Shown here piece by piece: positions 22,028 through 22,710 of a stretch of 22,710 nt of DNA. Each line of letters opens with the position of its first letter. Position 1 is the stretch's first letter. The position numbers were made by a program, and so were the translations under genes. The DNA comes from Betaproteobacteria bacterium (GTDB taxonomy: Bacteria > Pseudomonadota > Gammaproteobacteria > Burkholderiales > Rhodocyclaceae), in NCBI GenBank assembly GCA_016703785.1, contig JADJBM010000007.1:1-22710 (forward strand). The letters are read 5' to 3'. Under the pieces are notes generated by a model, which worked only from the letters and a program-made list of their open reading frames with translations, searched no databases and was not told where the DNA came from.

Positions 22028-22710
22028 ATGAGTAACGTCCGCAGGGCTACATCCGCCCTGAATCGATTTCAAGCATGGCCTGTGGACATGAGCATGGCAG
22101 CGGGGGGCGGGCCATGGCGCAGCTGATCGAGAACCGTTTCTCGCCGCCTTTCGACAACGAGCAGCTGCGCGCGGCCAACGACAATGCCTGCTTCGCGGTG
22201 CAAAGCGGCCGCATGGTGATGGCGACGGATTCGGGTACTGCCGTCTCGCCACTTTTCTTCCCCGGCGGCGACATTGGCCGCCTGTCGGTGCACGGCACGA
22301 TCAACGACGTCGCCATGTCCGGCGCGCGGTCGCTGTACCTGTCGGCCAGCTTCATTCTCGGGAGGAAGGCTTTCCGCTGGCCGACCTCAAGCGCATCAAA
22401 TGACTTCCATGGCCTGCGCCGCGCGCGAGGCCGGCGTGCCGATCGTCACCGGCGACACCAAAGTCGTCGAGCAGGGCAAGGGCGACGGTGTGTTCATCAC
22501 CACCACCGGCATCGGCGTGGTGCCGGAGGGCGTGCACATCTCCGGCGACCGCGCCAGGCGGGCGATGCCATCCTCGTCTCAGGCACGCTCGGCGATCACA
22601 GTGTGGCGATCATGGCGCAATTTTTGAGCCTCGGCTTCGAGACTGGCATCCGGTCCGACACCGCGGCGTTGCACGGACTGGTGGCGGCGATGGTAGGCGG
22701 TGCCGGACAT
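22028..22710 (+). pseudogene. hypE: Hydrogenase maturation protein HypE, 5' part, frameshifted, cut by window end
   Basis: HypE dehydrates the carbamoyl group to cyanide at its C-terminal Cys and hands it to HypCD; that C-terminus lies beyond the window. ATG 22028 has AAGGAGG (22016-22022) five bases upstream. Joined frames give a HypE-type N-terminus through VDMS and GGRAMAQLIENRFSPPF, then DNEQLRAANDNACFAVQSGR, MVMATDS, SPLFFPGGDIGRLSVHGTIN, DVAMSGARSLYLSASFIL, GFPLADLKRI, MACAAREAGVPIVTGDTKVV, EQGKGDGVFITTTGIGVVPE, GVHISGDRARPGDAILVSGT, and LGFETGIRSDTAALHGLVAA. Breaks occur near 22045-22120, 22360, 22395, 22555 and 22600. GGDIGxLSVHGTINDVAMSGA and GDTKVVEQGKGDG are the ATP-binding motifs. 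The family is certain. Confidence 0.85.

Noticed and set aside
1..22710. CRISPR array, tRNA, rRNA, complete insertion sequence or prophage
   Set aside because: No regularly spaced identical repeats, no cloverleaf-like genes, and no transposase or integrase reading frame was found on either strand.

Overview
The window looks like a chromosomal segment of a GC-rich betaproteobacterium, probably Rhodocyclales-like. This placement rests on gene content and on the style of the proteins and repeats, not on a marker gene. Its core is a bidirectional, NAD-linked [NiFe]-hydrogenase operon on the plus strand: hoxF, hoxU, hoxY, hoxH, hoxW, a hoxV/hupK-like gene, then hypA, hypB, hypF, a DUF2846-type lipoprotein gene, hypC, hypD and the start of hypE (about 9.7-22.7 kb). 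HoxFU form the NAD(H)-oxidising diaphorase, HoxYH the hydrogenase, HoxW trims HoxH, and the HoxV and Hyp proteins build and insert the Ni-Fe(CN)2CO centre. A perfect TTGAC-N4-GTCAA dyad upstream of hoxF suggests control by an FNR/CRP-family regulator.

Upstream, 1-2.5 kb holds three chromosomal genes, all broken by single-base frameshifts: a patatin-like phospholipase, a DUF5655/NucS-like protein and a small membrane protein. From about 2.6 to 6.3 kb the sequence becomes visibly A/T-rich and holds an accessory island: a protein with two ribbon-helix-helix-like segments, a translationally coupled small protein, and a duplicated two-gene module of unknown function (A1-B1'-x-A2'-B2) in which one copy of each gene is ruined. 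It is followed by a trypsin/PDZ (HtrA-like) protease with one frameshift. A YedI-type DUF808 membrane protein and a flavin-reductase-like protein lie on the minus strand between the island and the hydrogenase operon.

Three families of short repeats occur. (1) REP-like palindromes with CCCTCTCCC...GGGAGAGGG stems and a GGGGTGAGGGG-type tail lie between hoxH and hoxW, inside the hypF reading frame, and on both sides of a broken DUF559 nuclease gene between hypD and hypE. (2) A 26-base element (CGCCGT...GACTTT) occurs four times, mostly just behind stop codons. (3) There is one dRS3-like ATTCCC...GGGAAT palindrome.

Single-base indels are very unevenly spread. They are dense in the first 2.5 kb and last 2.5 kb, scattered from 15.7 to 19.2 kb, and absent from about 8.0 to 15.7 kb. 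Most repair to good family-like proteins by adding or removing one base, often in a homopolymer. I therefore read most of them as probable uncorrected sequencing errors, although real decay cannot be excluded. The damage in the A1/B1/A2/B2 duplication looks partly genuine. No tRNA, rRNA, CRISPR array or complete insertion sequence was seen.
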